Positions 1-12,548 are shown, numbered from the stretch's first letter. The stretch: 64,000 nucleotides of DNA from Chlamydoabsidia padenii (GCA_025330725.1 JAIWND010000012.1:186001-250000), one strand, 5' to 3'. The notes: generated from the sequence alone by a model not told the origin. Made by a program: numbers and translations.

Positions 1-781
1 CCAATTGAAGGATAATTTCAAAAAACTTTTCCTTGAATAGATGCTGAGCACGTTTGAGTGAATGGCGTTGGTGTCCAGCATTCAAGAATTGGTGTGGTGA
101 ATCGGTTTCTGTCGATACGCTGGGTGCTGAAGTAGTGGTGGTATTATTGCTGTTATTCGTTTCTGTTGGAAGAGTTGGTTGTACCATGGCAGCAAACAGA
201 ATCGAGGACAAGTTGATGGTATCGATTTTTAACACGTTGGTTTGTTCAACAATAACCTGTAAACCATCGAGTTGGACATCCACATAATTAGCCAGACCAG
301 CCATGAGGAATTGAGCAGGTAGAGCAGAGGTAAATTTGACAATATGCTTGACAATAGAGATGGAGTACCACCAGGGTATATGAGGTAAGGTGCCCATTTG
401 TGAGATACGTCTTGATAAAGTAGAGGTGGATGGACGAGTGGCTGTGCTGCCATTTTTAGCTGACGAGGATGAATCCAACATGGCCCGCAAGTTGAGTACA
501 CATAATTCAACTTGTTCGATATGAATAGTGATCCATGCCGTAGAGAGTGATGAAGTTGGTCGCTTGATACGGAGTTTTAGTTTGCCCACCGATAATGTAA
601 ACTTTTCAGTAGGGTTGGTATCATCTTTTATTGATTGACAATATCGAATGCTTGAGACGGAGAAGAAGCCGATTTGTCCAAATCGCAACTGGAAGCAGAG
701 CGCGATAATCCACCGAAAGAGCAGTCGAATTAAAAGGAAGACCATCAAGAGGACCACATAGTGATAGATACTAAGGGACAT
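1..781 (-). CDS. FMP27: FMP27/BLTP2 (SABRE/Hobbit)-like bridge lipid-transfer protein, N-terminal part
   Basis: One uninterrupted frame reads from ATG at 781 to the left edge (about 260 residues seen), so the gene is cut by the window. Residues 4-22 form a hydrophobic signal anchor. A compact region follows containing LRFGQIGFFSVSSIRYC and repeated beta-strand-like hydrophobic alternation (KLKLRIKRP, WITIHIEQVELCVL). This layout is typical of the start of the very large FMP27/Csf1/VPS13-type tube proteins that move lipids at ER-membrane contacts. The assignment rests on this N-terminus only. A Ser/Thr/Asn-rich stretch near residues 195-215 looks like a disordered loop. A motif of the recurrent TTYRAA-CCG class lies about 195 bp upstream. 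Csf1 or another chorein-fold protein is the main alternative. Confidence 0.6.
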   Translation of the reverse strand, partial: MSLSIYHYVVLLMVFLLIRLLFRWIIALCFQLRFGQIGFFSVSSIRYCQSIKDDTNPTEKFTLSVGKLKLRIKRPTSSLSTAWITIHIEQVELCVLNLRAMLDSSSSAKNGSTATRPSTSTLSRRISQMGTLPHIPWWYSISIVKHIVKFTSALPAQFLMAGLANYVDVQLDGLQVIVEQTNVLKIDTINLSSILFAAMVQPTLPTETNNSNNTTTTSAPSVSTETDSPHQFLNAGHQRHSLKRAQHLFKEKFFEIILQL

Positions 782-1364
782 GACTTTGTCTCCAATACAA
801 TGATGACGGTATTATAGTAATCAAGTCGAGGGTAAGTGATTAATAAAAGAAGAGGGAAGATGATGGAAGAATGATCAAAGAGGTAAGATTTAAAAAAGAA
901 AGTGGAAGAAAAAAGAAAGGGTGAAGAATAGAAATTTTCAGGTTTTTTTTTTTTTTTTTTTTTTGGTTCTACCATTTTAAACGCCGCGAAATAAGGTACA
1001 ACACCTTGAGTTTCCTTTTGCGGGTCTGAGCAAATCATTAGCAATAGCAGATGAATACGATGAATGATCTCATAGATATGATATAGGAAAAAGTTATATG
1101 ATATAGTGTTCCATCCAATATGAATGAGGGTTATCGATCTAAAAAAAAAGGATCAAGGAAGACTAATTAGGATGCTACTACAGGGGGGGGGGAGAAATAT
1201 ATTTGGCTGTGTTTGACAGCCAGCCCCTTCATCATCACAGAGGGTATTTAAATCAATGAGATGAGCCCAAATACAGTAAAACATTACCGTTGAGCCGCGT
1301 GAATCCAATCATGTTTTTGAAAAATTATCTTTATTATCAAACAAAACCGATTTAATAACTAAAC
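782..1364. other. Intergenic: promoter side of FMP27-like gene, 3' side of RTG2
   Basis: No coding sequence is supported. It holds a T22 tract near 943-964, a promoter-type motif at 975-988, and on the minus strand the likely RTG2 poly(A) signal (TTTATT at 1330-1335). Confidence 0.6.
975..988 (-). promoter_or_regulatory. TTYRAA-CCG composite motif upstream of FMP27-like gene
   Basis: TTTTAAACGCCGCG, about 195 bp upstream of the minus-strand ATG at 781. It is a weaker member of the recurrent motif set, with CGCCG in place of YCCCG. Confidence 0.35.
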
Positions 1365-3331
1365 CTATTCAATTTGACTATGACTAATATCCACCGAGAA
1401 TAAACTAGGGCATCGTATCTTATTTTCTTCACCATCAATGTCAAATTTCCGAGTGTTCACCTTCTTGTCGAGTTTTTCCATCAAAGACATAATGGATGGG
1501 GCGTTTAGAAGGATCGAAGCATCTTTAGGCAGTTGTATATGGAGTTTCAAAGGCGGGTACTGGTTATCGTTGGTGCTGTCAATATTGTTGGCATCGCATT
1601 CTTCGTCTTCATCGTCGTCATTATCATCGTCGCCTTGATCTTCGTGAGCATTGTCGTCACTGTCCATACTACCGTCGATATCACCACCATCACTGTCATC
1701 GCTAGCATCTCGTGACGTGCCATCAGTAATTGTCGTGCTAAAGGTAAGACCGCTACGAACCAATCCCACACCGGGTTGCAAAGGAGACACCGTAAAGACC
1801 AGTTCCATGAGTCGACCCAAATACTTGCATACAGCGATCCCTTTTTTACCCACCAAGCTTTGCACCTTGTAAAAGATCGGATCGGGAATAGCACCACCTT
1901 GTCGATAAGCCAATAGAATCGCTAGTGTAGCCCGTTCCTTGTGAGTGAGACCAGGGACGTTTGCCAAAGGGCCACTAGGAAGTGGCATATGAAAAGCAAC
2001 ATAGGCCCTGGATTCTTTAGGATAGTGAGAGGTCAGATTTGCCAAAAAGATTGCAGCTGGTAGCAAACGGAAGAGTTGTAGAGGATGTGCAGGATCCAGA
2101 TAAGGTCCAGGCAGAGCATCCTTCAATACATCATGGATAGCATCAAAGTCTTCGTCTCGGAGGCAAAAGTCAGAGGTGGAGATATAGGCCTTGACACTGG
2201 TCATCAGAGGATCCGTCGCTTGTTCTTCGGCAGGAAGCATCTGGTAGCATATGCCTTGACGCACCCCACCTTCGCTAAAATGGACACGTCGGATAGGAAT
2301 GGCTTCCAGCATAGCAGAGACCAAAAAACAGACAGCAGGCATCATTTCGGCACGGCGTTTGGAGATTCGGAATCCCTGGACTTGTCGCACCACATCTTCA
2401 GGTTTCTTATCGTTGTAGCGATGTACCAGTTTCTTGAGAGCCTTGCCAGTGATTGTATAGCCGTTGATCATTGGAATTGGGTAATCGGGCTGTCGTTTCT
2501 GTTTACTGCCCCGAATCTTGTGTGATTTTCGTGCCATCGATAGGTATCCCAGCGCCCTGAATCCACCACCGCTCATATAGATTTCGTAGCCGTCGCCATT
2601 TTTGTGTTGGAGTTGTTCAGGTGGTTGTGTGCTGTGCAGAGCCTGTCGTAGAGCCGTTTCCACTTCTTCGTAAAGCGCTTGTCGATCTTTTTTGCCTTGA
2701 CATTGTTGTAATCGACGTTTCAAAGCCATTGCACCATAGGGAAGAGAGACTGGTTCTTGAGCTGCTTGGAATCCTTTGCCATGGGTAGGTTCCGAGATAA
2801 CGTAACTGAGTTCGACTGAACCCCCGCCACAGTCCGAAGTGAGGCCATTCACCGAATAAAATGACTCTATATAAACCCTGTTAGTCAGTGCTTTTAATAT
2901 TTGTTTGTTTGTTTGTTTGTTTGTTTTGTTTTTTTAAACTTACCCACGATACCAGAGGCTGAAATCAAAGCTTCTTCTTGTTTTGATAGTAGAGTAACAG
3001 TCCAACCAGTAGCTTGATAGATAGCATCGAGGAATTGTTCGGCATTAGCAGCAATACGAGTAGCTTCGGTGGCAATCACACGGACATTAGCAGGTGGTAC
3101 TTGAGCATCTTGGCACAAAGCCTTGAAGCGTAAAAAGCTGTTGACCACTTGTTGGATGGTATCAGAGGGTATGACCTTGTCTTCGCCTTGTACTTCGAGT
3201 AGAGAGATGGGTGCACGTTCTTCGTAAGCCACAGGTAAATGTCGAGATAAGCTGGTAACAATGCCGAAGCGAATGCCGTTTGAGCCCATGTCGACAATGG
3301 CAATGGGTCCTGTTGTGTTGATATTTGTCAT
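1365..3331 (-). CDS. RTG2: Retrograde regulation protein RTG2 (Ppx/GppA phosphatase family)
   Basis: Exons 3331-2944 and 2866-1365 (intron 77 nt, GTAAGT...TAG) give 629 aa. Residues 10-22 (IAIVDMGSNGIRF) form the first phosphate-binding motif of the ASKHA fold and residues 141-148 (DCGGGSVE) the second. The joined text VIATEATR, TLLSKQEEA and PVSLPYGAMALKRRL is RTG2-like and extends beyond plain exopolyphosphatases. In yeast Rtg2 senses mitochondrial state and frees Rtg1/3. The C-terminus carries an Asp-rich low-complexity insert encoded around 1600-1710. ATG at 3331 (MTNINTTGP) was chosen because the longer upstream frame is low-complexity leader coding poly-Phe. A poly(A) signal lies at 1330-1335. 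The gene is divergent from DLT1, 221 bp apart. Confidence 0.88.
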
Positions 3332-3430
3332 GTTGTGATTATGTGGAAGAAGAGGAAGGGAAAAAAAGGGAGAAGAACAACGAAGAAAAAAAAAAAAAAA
3401 GCGTCCGGAGTGACATAAAAAAGGAGATAG

Positions 3431-3442
3431 TTCAAACACCGC
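3431..3442 (+). promoter_or_regulatory. TTYRAA-CCG motif in the RTG2/DLT1 divergent promoter
   Basis: TTCAAACACCGC, 100 bp from the RTG2 ATG and 111 bp from the DLT1 ATG. It deviates by one base from TTCAAAYCCCG. Confidence 0.4.
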
Positions 3443-3552
3443 TGGATTTTGATATATCAGTGCAAAAAGTTCAATTTCTCTTTCTTTTCCTTTTCTTTTA
3501 TTTTTATATCTAAACCCCAATTCTACATGATTCCAATATATAACTGTTTATT

Positions 3553-4931
3553 ATGAAATCTTCTCGGACGACTCATTATCTGTATACTGCTTCTCTCTTC
3601 TTTTTAATCTTCCTGACAGCAGTATGCGTTGCCATTTCGGCAGTGGATGTACTCATACAAGCCCTATCGGATCGAACGGCATCGGGTACTTTTGATTATC
3701 GAGGTCTTGCTATAGTTGGTGCTAGTTATTTTGCTCTGGTAGGTAAGAAGAAGAAAATAGAAACAAAGAGCAATTTATTGAATACTAATGGTCATTACAC
3801 ACTTCTTCTATGATGTTTATATAGGCCAGTGCTACCTTATTACTAGCTTGTAGTCGACTCATCAATGTAAGGCGCACCTTACGTAACATACCTAAAAGTC
3901 ATACACCAACAGGATATCTACCCAGGGTAAGTAATTAAATAGAAAGCAATACTCGGGGCAAAAAAAAAAAAAAAAGGTACCCAAAAGGTACAGGGCTCCT
4001 TTTGTTATTGAAGTTACTTGATTTGGGAAAATCAAGTGATTCTGAATTAATCAATCTTTTTCATCTCAAAGAGGGTGACTCTTCAGGTGCAACGAGGGTT
4101 CCACTTGGTCGGTTACATTCGTCAAGCTGCTGAACCTTTACCTAGTGACATTCGACAATCTGGCTGGGCCAAACCGGGCACTGGAACATTTGAAGGTGTG
4201 GACTTTAAACGTGCTATTGCTCGAACACCAACCATTATTGGTAAGTATGTATGAATATAAGGATAACATTCTTCTCACATTCATTTTGATCTACAATAGA
4301 AAAGGCCGCGATTGAAATCAACAACATATACGCAAGACCGTCTTATATCGCCATCCGACACTATATTGAATTCTTAATGCAACAAAACCTAATGGACAGC
4401 GATTTTGGTCGGATATATTTAGAAGGATATGAAAAGGCTCGATTTAGTGAACATGCACCAACGGAACAAGAATATCTGGATATTATGAAGCATTTAGCTG
4501 CTATTCTCAATCAAATGGGGTATCATCTTAACCAAGCTACAACACCAACACCTTCTATTCACAACACATCAACCAACAAGAACAAACGGTTAAATGAATC
4601 AAACGAAAGTTATAGCAGTGGAAGTCGACAATCCACATTCTCCTACAGGCAACATCGGAGTAACTCAACATATTCATCACCCAATGGAAACATGCGTCAG
4701 CCTTCTTCGGATAGATTTCGAAACATTTCTCGGCGACAATCCATTCCTGGTGATGACGATGTGGCATCCTTGGCTCAGTCTGTAGCAACCTGGTCGTCTC
4801 GATCTGCTCACAGATACCCTCATTTTACTCCTGGTGCTGGTGATAATGACGATGACGATGATGATGATGAAGACTACGATGAAAACATGCGTCATATCAT
4901 TTACGATCGTTTAATGCAATCCCCAACCTAG
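3553..4931 (+). CDS. DLT1: Defect-at-low-temperature protein 1 (DLT1-like) membrane protein
   Basis: Exons 3553-3738, 3825-3926, 4087-4240 and 4300-4931 give 357 aa. The first two exons encode two transmembrane helices (about residues 10-32 and 50-75), followed by the basic RRTLRNIPKSHTPTGYLPR. The middle carries GWAKPGTGTFEGVDFKRAI and INNIYARPSYIAIRHYIEF, which I recognise as the conserved DLT1 core. The C-terminal 150 residues are Ser/Asn/Asp-rich and probably disordered. The molecular function of the family is unknown; the yeast mutant is cold-sensitive. The first donor is GTAGGT rather than the adjacent GTAAGA, because only it keeps the frame. A poly(A) signal lies at 5003-5008. Confidence 0.82.
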
Positions 4932-6533
4932 AAATAGTTACCCCTTTCCCATTATCCCTTTTATTTTTATTCGCCCACATAATAACCCATATTACTTTGT
5001 ATAATAAACTTGATTTTAAACTTTGACTATTTAAATAATGACTGGAACGGAAAGAATAGTGATTTGAAGTGTGATCATATGGGGTTTGGAATAATGGGAC
5101 ATGAAGAATATGACTTTTTATCATTAACAGTAATCACGTTACTCATAGCTATGAACCTTGAATGCAAAAACATACATTTGATAATTCGTATTGGTATAGG
5201 GAGTAAAGTATGGTTGGTCATCCCATCCCTCTTTCCACTCTTCAGAGACTTGACATTTACCGACTCTTATATGATGATGTGGGGTGAACTTTGGTTTTAA
5301 ACCTGCCGTGTCGGGATTTGAAATTTATCCATTTGCATGAATAATGTCAGAACGCCCTGTTCCACGCACGAGATTCCTCATATGCAAATCATTACTTTCT
5401 ACTCAGAATTGAGAGGGGCTAAACTGGTAAATGAGCATTCACCTTGAAAAGCCTAAGCAGCAACAAAAAAATGTAGTTTCAACTCCCGCCAGTGGAGCGG
5501 CGTTTCGATATTCGAGATCGGGATTCAAATATTTTAATAATCATGCAGAGATAACGTCTCATGTGCTCAGATCTTCGTAAAGGTAAAGTAAAAATGCATG
5601 CAGCTTTATTATATATATTAGGTATTATGTCAATGCTTTTTTGTACGATATGGCTGATCTCCATCCTAGAAAAGTATCCATAAAGAGCCACTTTATCAAA
5701 TAGATAATCCTATCAAACAGATAGCCAAGCAAATCATATCCTTCAAGTAAAAAGTATAGGTTTGAGAAAATAAAGTTTTATTTAAACATTAAAAAATAGA
5801 AATAATGGGTGGTGGGGTGGGCAATATAAAGTAGGGATATAACTAAATCTAATAGGCCGTTCTTGTTGTTGATGATACAGAGAGTCATACACGCCATAAA
5901 TCATTAAACTGTATATATCATGATTATCGTTTTCCTGTCTTTGTATACTACTGATTTATGTGATAAAGTATACAAACGAGCAGATCTATAAACAAAAGAA
6001 TGATTCAGTATAGTTTTTGAAAATGTTGATTTCCATTTACTTACGTTTATAAACCCGCTTCTTATCAGTAGATCCGTCTCTATATGGCCACTATTGTTGA
6101 CACCTAGGGTAACTTGTTGATGTTTATTAAAAACAAGTGAGGATCAAAACATGTTAGTACATAATATAGTTTTGAGTCAGAATGATTCCAACAAGTGGTA
6201 CTTAAAGTCAAGCCATACGTTCTATCTATGCAGAATGTACAAAAGAAGTTATTACGTTATGCGGAGTACAATTCACAGTTCTTCCTTCCTCCATGTTTTA
6301 AAAGTTATCTTTTTGCCATAAAAAATGCATAAATGATTACTTGGTTGATTACTTGGTTCATTAGAGTAGATTAACGAAAAGTGGGAAAAGAAAAAAGAAA
6401 AGGGGGAAATGAATCAGTTTCCGTTTTATGCGAAAAGCCACTTTCTTTGAATTTTTTAAAATGCCGACAACTGCTTTTCTGAATCTTCATATTTCTTTTT
6501 TTTTTTTTTTCTTCTTCTCCTCTACACTTCAAC
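4932..6533. other. Intergenic region before TSR1
   Basis: No gene is supported. It holds three members of the recurrent motif: CGGGATTTGAAAT (5312-5324), TTTCAACTCCCGCC (5477-5490) and CGGGATTCAAAT (5519-5530). They are far from TSR1 and could mark an unseen transcript or a decayed element. The 15-mer at 5478-5492 recurs as its reverse complement near 38105-38119. Confidence 0.5.
6455..6467 (+). promoter_or_regulatory. Weak TTYRAA-CCG motif upstream of TSR1
   Basis: TTTAAAATGCCGA, about 67 bp upstream of the TSR1 start and followed by a pyrimidine tract. It has one deviation from the YCCCG half. Confidence 0.3.
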
Positions 6534-9500
6534 ATGCACCGTCACCGTGCTGGGTCTATGCACCAGTCGAATAAACCATTCAAGTCTCGTCATGCCACCA
6601 AAGGAACATTGAAGGAAATCTCAAAAGGCAAAGTGAATCGGACTTCAGTCAAACAAGGAGGCGGTCTAAAAGCTCTCTCCAAACATGATCGCCGCCACGC
6701 CGCCAAACTCTTACAACAAAGGAAACGGGAAGACCTCTCTCGTGTACATCGCCTATTTGAAGGTCGACAAGGTGCTCCCAAGATTATTCCTGTCCTACCT
6801 CTCTGTCCTGATAGCGACGTCAATGCGGCGATCTCTGCTTTGTATACTTCTATGGGCCAACAACCACCAGCTCAAGGTCCTTTTGTTTTGGAAGCCGAAC
6901 GATTCAAGCAAAAACTACAACTGGTGCCTTTACGACGCAACTTTTACGATGTATTGGATGCATTCAAGGTGGCGGACTATGCCATTATCTTGTTGTCTGC
7001 TGACGTCGAAGTGGACTCTTTTGGTATAAACTGCTTACTGGGTATCCTGAATCAAGGTCTTGTCAACGTCTTGCCAGTAGTACAGGTAATATATTAAAGT
7101 ATTCATAAAAAGAAAAGGTCTACTGATATCCATATTTTTTTATTCATTTATTTAGAATATGCCTAACGTACCTAGCAAGAGCCAAGTCTCTGTCAAGAAA
7201 TCGTTGGTGTCATTTATGCAACAATTCTTCCCGGAACAAGAACATCTCTACTCTTTGGACACTGATTCGGATTCTGTCAATGTGATTCGCTACCTTACTT
7301 CTCAACGACCTAAACCTCTGGTGTGGCGTGATTTGCGGCCCTACATGTTAGCGGATGATGTAGAATATCATGCTGCCAATGAAGTAAGTATTAGCTTGAA
7401 TAAAGGGATATAGATCATTAACTCATTTTAATACGTGTAGGAAACTGGGTTATTAAAGGTGACAGGTTATGCCCGAGGTAATCCATTCAATGCCAATCGG
7501 TTGGTACACCTTCAAAATTATGGTGATTATCAAATACAACAAATCACATCAGCAGATATCCACCGAAACCAAGGTTCTATGCAAGAGGACATATCTATTT
7601 TGGACACCCCTTCTCCTGAAGAACAAGACGACCTGGTGGCTGAAAATGAACCTGATTTTATGGACAACGAACAAACTTGGCCTACTGAAGAAGAACTGGC
7701 TGAAGCTGATGGTAATTACATCATTCGAGTAAAAAGTAGACCATCCAACTTACTATTTTTTAAATGATTGGTAGAACGTGTACGTCGTATGAAGAATAAG
7801 GAAGACCAGGCGACTAAAAAACGGGTCCCTAAAGGCACTTCATCCTATCAAGCAGCATGGATCTTTGATGATGACGAAGACTACAGCGATATCGACGACG
7901 AAGATGACGATGATGACACTGACATGAAGGTGGACGGCATTGATGATGATGACGACGATATTGTGGAACCTGTCGGCAATGGTGACTTTGATCAAGAAGA
8001 ATACGAAGAAATCGACATGAATGACAAGGTGGAAAACGATGACGAACTCGATGTGGAAGAAGAACAAAGACAGTAAGTAACAAAAAAAAAAGGAGGGACA
8101 GTGAAGATCGCTGACAGAAAAAAAGGAGGAATCGATCGACATACTGATCAATTATTACCTTTTTTATTTTAACGCCTTTATTGTCAATAGATATGAAGAC
8201 TATTTGAAGCAAAGAAGCGAAGAATTTGAAGGACATAAGGAGTTCCCTGATGAAATTGACACTCCAATGCATATGCCTGCTCGGGAACGATTTGCAAGAT
8301 ACCGAGGTCTTCAATCATTCCGCACCTCTCCTTGGGATCCTTATGAAAACTTACCTGTAGACTATAGTCGTATCTTCCAATTCGAAAACTATCTGCGAAC
8401 CAAAAGCCGAGTTGTTGGTCAAGCCATTGTAGGAAAAGTCAAGCCTGGTAGCCGAATTACTCTGTGGATTCAAAATGTACCAAAAGGTGCATATGGTAAG
8501 TACTGGTACAGTAAAAAAGAAAGGAGGAATTAGAGGAGTGTGTGGGGAGAGGATAAAGGGAAAAATGGGTTAAATGAAACAGAAATGATATTTTAGGAGT
8601 AGTGATACTAATTGCTAACTTTTTTACATTATAGAAATGTATGATAAGGAACGCCCCTATGTTGTTTTTGGTCTCTTACAATATGAACACAAGTCATCTC
8701 TTTTGAACCTCCAAATCACAAGGGATAATGCCTATGAAGAACCAGTCCGATCCAAGGTAACTAAAAGAAAGGAGTCAAGATGAAAAGGGTTAAAGGGAAT
8801 ACTAACAATAAAGGGTGTTGCTTGAACTTGGTTTATATATATATATATAATGTTTTAGGATCCAATGATTTTACATATGGGCTTCCGGAGGTATTTGGTG
8901 AAACCGATTTACTCACAAAACTCAAACAAAGGCAGTAACAACGTCCACAAATATGAACGGTTTTTACAAATGGGACGATCCTCGGTGGCGACTGTCTATG
9001 GTCCAGTTGTATTTGGTAAAGTGCCTTGTCTGCTTTACAAGGAGACGGAAGATGTAAATGGTAATACCAAAAAAAGAAATATAGGAACATGAACAAGAAG
9101 TGGTTTTGACAGAACTCTCTAACCTTCCCCCTTTTTTATAGAACCTATTTTGGTGTCGACGGGTATGTTTATGAATACAGATGTAAAACGAATTGTTGCC
9201 AAGCGAATCATTCTTAGTGGTCACCCATTCCGTGTGCATAAACGGTCAGCAGTAATTCGATACATGTTTTTCAATACAGGTAAGAAAACACACACACACG
9301 CACACAACAACAACAACAACAACAACAGCAACAACACACATGCTCATTAATACGACAAAACTTGATAATAGATGACATTCATTGGTTTAAACCTGTCCAA
9401 CTTACCACCAAGTATGGTCGGGTAGGGCATATCCGGGAATCCGTGGGAACTCACGGGTATATGAAATGTACATTTGACGGACCTATGACACAACAAGATA

Positions 9501-9631
9501 CAGTGATGCTCTCATTATACAAACGCATCTTCCCCAAATGGAATACCGAACTGTACCGAGGTGGCCTAGTCAAGGAGGCAAAGGCGATTGAATCAAGTAC
9601 GAAACCTATGCCAATGGATATGGAACAATAA
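6534..9631 (+). CDS. TSR1: Ribosome biogenesis protein TSR1 (20S pre-rRNA / 40S maturation)
   Basis: Nine exons (6534-7085, 7156-7383, 7441-7711, 7775-8072, 8191-8495, 8635-8756, 8859-9060, 9142-9279, 9372-9631) give 791 aa, close to the yeast length. The N-terminus ([22 protein letters not shown]) is the basic leader of the family. LKVTGYARG and [13 protein letters not shown] are Tsr1 hallmarks, and the 3' exons encode the translation-factor-like beta-barrel domains. Tsr1 is a GTPase-like but inactive factor bound to pre-40S subunits. A strongly acidic loop is encoded by exon 4. Intron 8 carries (CA)n and (CAA)n repeats at 9286-9336. A poly(A) signal lies at 9739-9744. Confidence 0.95.
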
Positions 9632-10733
9632 TGTAGATTAGACTTTTAAATTTGTATTCTCCCCTCCCCCTGTATAACCTAGTTTTTTGTTTTTTTCTTT
9701 CTTTTATATTGTCCTTTTATGCCCATAATCATTTATATAATAAAAACCTTTTACAATGGTAGAATGAACTTTATGTATCAGTGGTGGCGCGTTACTCGAT
9801 TTGACTTGATATAGGAAAAAAAAAAAAAAAAGAGGGGACATATAGGATCCGAAACAATCAGACTCCTAATCATTCGTCTAATTCTTCTTGAAATGAAACA
9901 TTTGGCTCCTACGCCAAGGAAAGGAATTGATGGGAGGTGAACTCTTTTTTTTTTTTTTCTCTTCAAGGGATAGGGAGGTGGTCTTTGTTATCTGAATCTA
10001 AGAACGATGAATCTGTTTTTGTTGTTGTGATTACTGTTGCATTGTTGTGAATACACAAGGCAACACTCATAACGTGAAAAAGTGTTTTTGATGATCGAAA
10101 GGTCGTGAATAATCCCATACAACACATATACCTTGATGAATTGGCTCTACTCTTGATAGATTTGCTTTTTACCAATATTATTATTCGATTTGTCGTGAGC
10201 ATTCGTCATTTATTCTTTATGGTGGTGAGATTCATGCAAAAATTTGGTACCTGAAAACGGGGTTTAAAAATCTAATTTTCATTATGCAAGGAAGAGGGGC
10301 ATAAGAAGAGGAATTTCGATTAAAGTAAGTATATATATGTAAATAAAGGAGATCATTAAGAGAGTAGTAAGGAAATTATAACAATGAAAAAAAAAAAAAA
10401 GGAAGGAAAGACTAGGGGAAATGATGTTAGGAGAGAAAGGAGTTAGGAGAGACAACCTTCATGAACAACAGTCCATCGCACAATGATGTTGCTTCCGTTG
10501 TTATTGCTGATAATAATGCTAATAAGGAAGAATAATGTCAATGAAATATATAGATGAACGAGTTTATCAAATCTAGGTTCATTAAAGGGGAAGATACTTG
10601 ACTCGAGCGGGAATCGAAATATTTTCTTCATATAAATACTCGACCTCCAATTGTTCTTCCTTTTCTTTTCTCATCACTCAACACATCTTTAAATCTTTTT
10701 TTTTTTTAACACACACACATATATTAATACATC
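9632..10733. other. Intergenic region between TSR1 and the orphan 193-aa gene
   Basis: No coding region is supported. It contains A/T tracts and one motif-like site (CGGGGTTTAAA at 10259-10269). Confidence 0.5.
10607..10620 (-). promoter_or_regulatory. Composite motif variant upstream of orphan gene
   Basis: GCGGGAATCGAAAT, about 114 bp upstream of the ATG at 10734. The TTYRAA half is degenerate. Confidence 0.35.
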
Positions 10734-11377
10734 ATGCAAAAGTCAGTATCCAGTGCCTCATTCTCTTCTATCAAGAAGGTAAGGAACCACAATGCAAAAA
10801 GACATCGATCTCTTGTACTCAGACTTTTTTTTTTGTTTAGACCGATTTTTATGCAGAATATGAAATGCCTCCGCCACCATACAAGACCGAAGAAGAATCA
10901 TTACCTCTTTACAAGCAAGAAGCAACCACCCTGCCATCAGCGGAGTTGGAAAGTCTTTTAAATCGGTTCGCACCCAGATGGGACGATCAGCGTGTACAAC
11001 ATTGTTTAAACGCCGATAATCTGATCGCCGAGCAAATGCTTGATCGAATGGAAGACTATCGCCACAGAGATCAAGAATGGTCATCACAGGATCAAATCAG
11101 ATTAATGCAAATCGCTCATACTATGTACCACAGCCAACATCAACAAAAAGTATCCTCCTCCCCCAAAAAACGTGCCTGCCTGTTATCCGCCAAGTCAAAA
11201 TATCAAAAGATCACACTGTCTATCGCCAAAGAGCGAGAGCATCTTATGAAGAAGATTCGATCCAACCATTCATTACCCAAGGATGATTTCGACCTTTTTT
11301 TGAACACCATCTCTAATACCACATTACAATCACAAATGTCAAACCAACGGGCCATGAGAATGGTCGCTACTGTTTAA
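10734..11377 (+). CDS. Uncharacterised 193-aa protein
   Basis: Exons 10734-10778 and 10841-11377. The join is in frame and places AAG before TDFYAEYEMPPPPYK. I do not recognise the family. The N-terminus is proline- and acid-rich. The rest is charged, probably helical, with no signal peptide or membrane segment. A basic SSPKKRACLLSAKSKYQK block near residues 125-142 could be a nuclear signal. Promoter motif, TATA-like leader, clean intron and poly(A) signal (11450-11455) all support a real gene. It ends tail-to-tail with the Msn2/4-like gene. Confidence 0.7.
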
Positions 11378-11598
11378 TCCCCTCCTCTTTAGTCATATAT
11401 ACCTAATTCCAACATAATCATATACATATATACATTTAATCTGTTTGTAAATAAAAACCAATCATCATCACCTGCAACAACATTGTTTTTATTATTAGTA
11501 TTACTATCCCAAATTGTGTATCAACTAAAAGCCATGATTGTTTAAAAGGATGGATTATGTATATAAAATGAGGATGTTAAGGGTATCATATTGGTATT

Positions 11599-12341
11599 TT
11601 AAGGAGTAGAAGACTCTTTACTAGAATGACGATGGATCCGAATATGCTGATTAAGGTTATCCGATCGAGAGAATCGCTTTTGGCATTGCTGGTAAGGACA
11701 TTCAAACGCTATATATATATATATATATATACATACATAAAGAGATGTGAGTTAGTATCCCCATCATCTATTCCATCCCCTTTTATCCTATATTTACCCT
11801 ACTTACGTTTTTCGTTTGTATGGATTGATCTAATATGACGCTTGAGGTGTTCCGATCGTTTAAACACTTTTCCACATTCTTCAACTTGACATGCAAATAT
11901 CCGTTTTTCTTTACAGGCACGAGTGGAGGTGTTGGTACGCACAGGAGCTCGACGAGCCCGATTAGTATTGTTGTTGTGAGAATCGGGTGTAGATGGGTGT
12001 AGATGGTGAGCCGATGTTAATGGTGGAAGGGCTGGAAGAGTATGAGGGCTACCATCTTGGTGATGGTGATGGTGGTAAGATCCTGGTGAAGGGTAAACCA
12101 AAGTACTACCACTATTTGGCGTAAGAGCATGTCTCGGATGAGGAAGTGGCGAGAGAAGGGGTGGATGGTGAGCCATGGGAGAGTAAGATGGGTGATTGTA
12201 CTTGTAATAAGGATATCCCGTCGAATGATTAGGTTGTATTTGTGTAGCTGATGGCGATGAGGAATCACTTGGTTTATGTTCGTAGGAGGTGATGCCAGAT
12301 GGTTTCGGAGTGATAACACATGAAGAAGTCATTTTGTTCAT
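11599..12341 (-). CDS. Msn2/Msn4-like C2H2 zinc-finger transcription factor
   Basis: Exons 12341-11807 and 11708-11599 give 214 aa. The splice joins the two zinc fingers: finger 1 is CQVEECGKVFKRSEHLKRH and finger 2 CPYQQCQKRFSRSDNLNQH, linked through SIHTNEKPFEC. The base-contacting RSEHLKRH and RSDNLNQH helices match the yeast Msn2/4 type that binds the stress element AGGGG. The N-terminal part is His/Pro/Ser-rich and probably an activation or disordered region. The 98-nt intron ends in (TA)n directly before its AG. A start at 12332 (MTSSC) is equally possible. An upstream in-frame extension is rejected because it reads through a poly-Phe tract. The minus-strand poly(A) signal (11488-11493) lies within 40 nt of the convergent gene's signal. 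Confidence 0.85.
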
Positions 12342-12389
12342 TAAACAAACAAAAAAAAGGAGGAAGGACAAAGAAAAAAATGGAATCGC

Positions 12390-12420
<31 letters not shown>

Positions 12421-12548
12421 GGATACCTTTTTTTGAAGACCGATTTTGATTGGCTGGAAACAAAACAAGGAGTAAATAGAAAATAGAGATGTAGCTTCAA
12501 AGGGGAGATGCAGTCTTTTTTTAATTTGCTTCCAGTGTATTCAGTCAA

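Noticed and set aside
229..510. Minus-strand frame of 93 codons at the left edge
   Set aside because: It is out of frame with the continuous FMP27-like reading frame from 781 to 1, which explains the same DNA better.
7829..8314. Minus-strand frames opposite TSR1
   Set aside because: They mirror the Asp-rich exon of TSR1 and cross its intron.
12342..12548. N-terminal extension of the Msn2/4-like protein from an ATG at 12548
   Set aside because: It reads a long T tract as poly-Phe and lies in promoter-like sequence; the start at 12341 (or 12332) is more plausible.
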